DNA from: CAVVEQ01 sp963806635
GTDB taxonomy: Bacteria; Chloroflexota; Anaerolineae; Anaerolineales; Anaerolineaceae
Direction of reading: 5' to 3'
NCBI GenBank assembly: GCA_963806635.1
Contig: CAWDZA010000015.1
Coordinates: 1,550,001 to 1,614,000, forward strand
Length of the DNA: 64,000 nt
Shown: piece by piece, positions 62,922 through 64,000 of the stretch
How the letters are laid out: each line of letters starts with the position of its first letter
How positions within the stretch are numbered: position 1 is the stretch's first letter
Made by a program: the position numbers and the translations under genes
Notes under the pieces: generated by a model
Database searches by the model: none
What the model saw: only the letters and a program-made list of their open reading frames with translations
Told to the model about the DNA's origin: nothing

Positions 62922-63338
62922 TCAGCCATTCAACGATTCAACAATCTTATACTCCCACGTGATCTCGGCCACTCCTCGCAGGGTGGCTGCCACCGAACAG
63001 TATTTATCCTGCGAAAGCTGAATGGCTTTTTCGGCATCCTTTTTGGATATTCCAGAACCTGTGATCGTATAAGTCAAGTGGATCGCGCGGAAGGTCCAGG
63101 GCGGTTCCTTGTCCTGTTCCGCGCTTACAGCCACATCCAGCCCGCGCAGGTCCAGTTTCTTCTTCATAAGGATCTCGACCACGTCCACAGAAGTGCAGGA
63201 TGCCAGCCCCACCAGGATCAGATCGGAAGGCTTCATCCCAATGCCCTCATCCGGCGTGGAAAGCACCACGGAGTGATTGGTGGAATCCGTCCCGACAAAT
63301 TTCTTGCCCCCGATCCAGCTCACATTCGCTTTTGCCAT
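62922..63338 (-). CDS. OsmC-family peroxidase-like protein
   Basis: A 138-residue protein of the OsmC/Ohr family: PSDLILVGLASCTSVDVVEILMKKKLDL and AIQLSQDKYCSVAATLRGVAEITW. The two conserved Cys (ASC and KYCS) are the redox pair of OsmC/Ohr proteins, which reduce organic hydroperoxides. It is divergent from lexA with about 200 bases between. Confidence 0.9.
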   Translation of the reverse strand: MAKANVSWIGGKKFVGTDSTNHSVVLSTPDEGIGMKPSDLILVGLASCTSVDVVEILMKKKLDLRGLDVAVSAEQDKEPPWTFRAIHLTYTITGSGISKKDAEKAIQLSQDKYCSVAATLRGVAEITWEYKIVESLNG

Positions 63339-63466
63339 TAGGTTGCTCCAATTTATTAAACGATTTAAATGAATTATACCGACCTTATTTCCCGCTCCAG
63401 ATGGGTTGCGTGTTTTTCAGGTTTGACGATAATTATTCCATGGATTTCACCCAATCGAAAACCTTA

Positions 63467-63495
63467 TTGACAGAACGTTTGTTCTTATATATAAT
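63467..63495 (+). promoter_or_regulatory. lexA promoter
   Basis: TTGACA at 63467-63472 and TATAAT at 63490-63495 with a 17-base spacer. The SOS box at 63472-63485 fills the spacer. Confidence 0.9.
63472..63485. promoter_or_regulatory. LexA box (SOS operator) in the lexA promoter
   Basis: AGAACGTTTGTTCT contains the GAAC-N4-GTTC core of the Gram-positive-type SOS box. It lies between -35 and -10, fitting autorepression. A second half-site TAGAACAAAT follows at 63494-63503. Confidence 0.85.
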
Positions 63496-63533
63496 AGAAC
63501 AAATAATCGAAAGGTGATCGTGAGGAGGATGGC

Positions 63534-64000
63534 ATGACACGCGACAGAGAGATGGAGGAAAGGCTTCACCGCATCCTGGAATTTTTAAGCAGCTTCCAGG
63601 AAAAATCGGGGTATTCCCCCTCCATCCGGGAAATCGGGGATAAGATCGGCGTCAAATCCACCTCGCTTGTGGATTTCTACCTGGAAAAACTCGAAGCTCG
63701 CGGAGCCATCGTCCGCGATAAGCACATCTCGCGCTCGATCCGCGTCCTTTCCAACTCCCTTAAGGAAGTCTTCCGCATCCCGGTTTTGGGGCGCATCGTC
63801 GCCGGCGAGCCCATCCCCGTTCCGGGTTCCGACCTGGATTATTTCAACTCCGAAGATTCGGTGGAGATCGCCTCCAGCATCCTGCCCTCGCGCGAGCGAG
63901 CTGAGGACCTTTTCGCCTTGCAGGTGCAGGGCAACTCCATGGTGGATGCCATGGTCAACGACGGTGATATCGTCATCATGAAGCCAACCCGGATCGCCGA
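63534..64000 (+). CDS. lexA: LexA repressor (3' truncated by the window end)
   Basis: The first 155 residues of LexA, with AGGAGG before the ATG. The N-terminal winged HTH is EERLHRILEFLSSFQEKSGYSPSIREIGDKIGVKSTSLVDFYLEKLEARGAI. The autocleavage site is Ala90-Gly91 (GRIVAGEP). The catalytic Ser135 is in VQGNSMVDAMVNDGD. The catalytic Lys lies beyond the window. LexA represses DNA-damage genes and cleaves itself when RecA is active. Boxes like its own are found in front of the phage-like operon and the LuxR-type gene. Confidence 0.95.
   Translation, partial: MTRDREMEERLHRILEFLSSFQEKSGYSPSIREIGDKIGVKSTSLVDFYLEKLEARGAIVRDKHISRSIRVLSNSLKEVFRIPVLGRIVAGEPIPVPGSDLDYFNSEDSVEIASSILPSRERAEDLFALQVQGNSMVDAMVNDGDIVIMKPTRIA

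Overview
The window looks like a chromosomal segment of a Chloroflexota bacterium, most likely Anaerolineae-like. This is inferred from gene content and style only: secreted proteins with long Thr-Pro linkers, a riboflavin ABC transporter behind an FMN riboswitch, a K+-independent-type membrane pyrophosphatase, Tad pilin-like genes, a bactofilin, a LiaF/PspC-type envelope cluster and many DMT, Nudix and GNAT genes. I saw no rRNA, tRNA or CRISPR array.

Layout. 1-5.8 kb: lipoproteins, an Imm-5-like protein, an AbiE-type toxin-antitoxin pair joined to a HigA-like gene, a small Cys-rich protein and a secreted beta-barrel-like protein. 5.8-16.7 kb: a compact minus-strand phage-like operon (small protein, large terminase, portal, prohead protease joined to major capsid, holin-like protein, several structural or unknown proteins, family B DNA polymerase). 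17-26 kb: GNAT, TerC, phospholipase D-like lipoprotein, M20 peptidase, and a CPBP protease / histidine kinase / response regulator operon. 26-31.3 kb: a TadE/TadG-like locus. 31.5-34.8 kb: a LuxR-type regulator, then an FMN riboswitch and riboflavin ABC transporter. 34.8-42.3 kb: holB, bactofilin, Usp, mntH, methyltransferase, 3-methyladenine glycosylase, sugar-nucleotide epimerase and a CarH-like B12 regulator. 42.3-45.3 kb: a decayed or badly sequenced PadR-tsaA-modA-modB operon. 45.4-50.3 kb: Nudix, MscL, two EamA exporters, a beta-propeller lipoprotein and a SIMPL protein. 50.5-54 kb: a five-gene LiaF/PspC/toastrack membrane cluster. 54.1-56.2 kb: a structured leader RNA and cysK-cysE. 56.2-64 kb: CAP-LysM protein, CBS protein, surE, hppA, nicotinate phosphoribosyltransferase, DUF2905, OsmC and the start of lexA.

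Most interesting signals. (1) The phage-like operon promoter carries a palindrome (ATAGAA-N6-TTCTAT) closely matching the SOS box in the lexA promoter at the other end of the window (12 of 14 core positions), and the LuxR-type gene at 31.6 kb has a third copy. This points to one LexA regulon covering all three. (2) The cysKE leader has a consensus sigma-70 promoter and nested long-range stems that I do not recognise as a known riboswitch. (3) The phage-like operon is unusually small, has no visible integrase, and ends in a PolB with an unorthodox motif C.

Caution. Many genes are broken by single-base frame changes, concentrated in GC-rich stretches (phage operon, cysKE, Tad genes, mod genes), while other large genes are intact. 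Sequencing or assembly indels explain this at least as well as real decay, so coordinates of frame-broken genes are given as the reconstructed full span.
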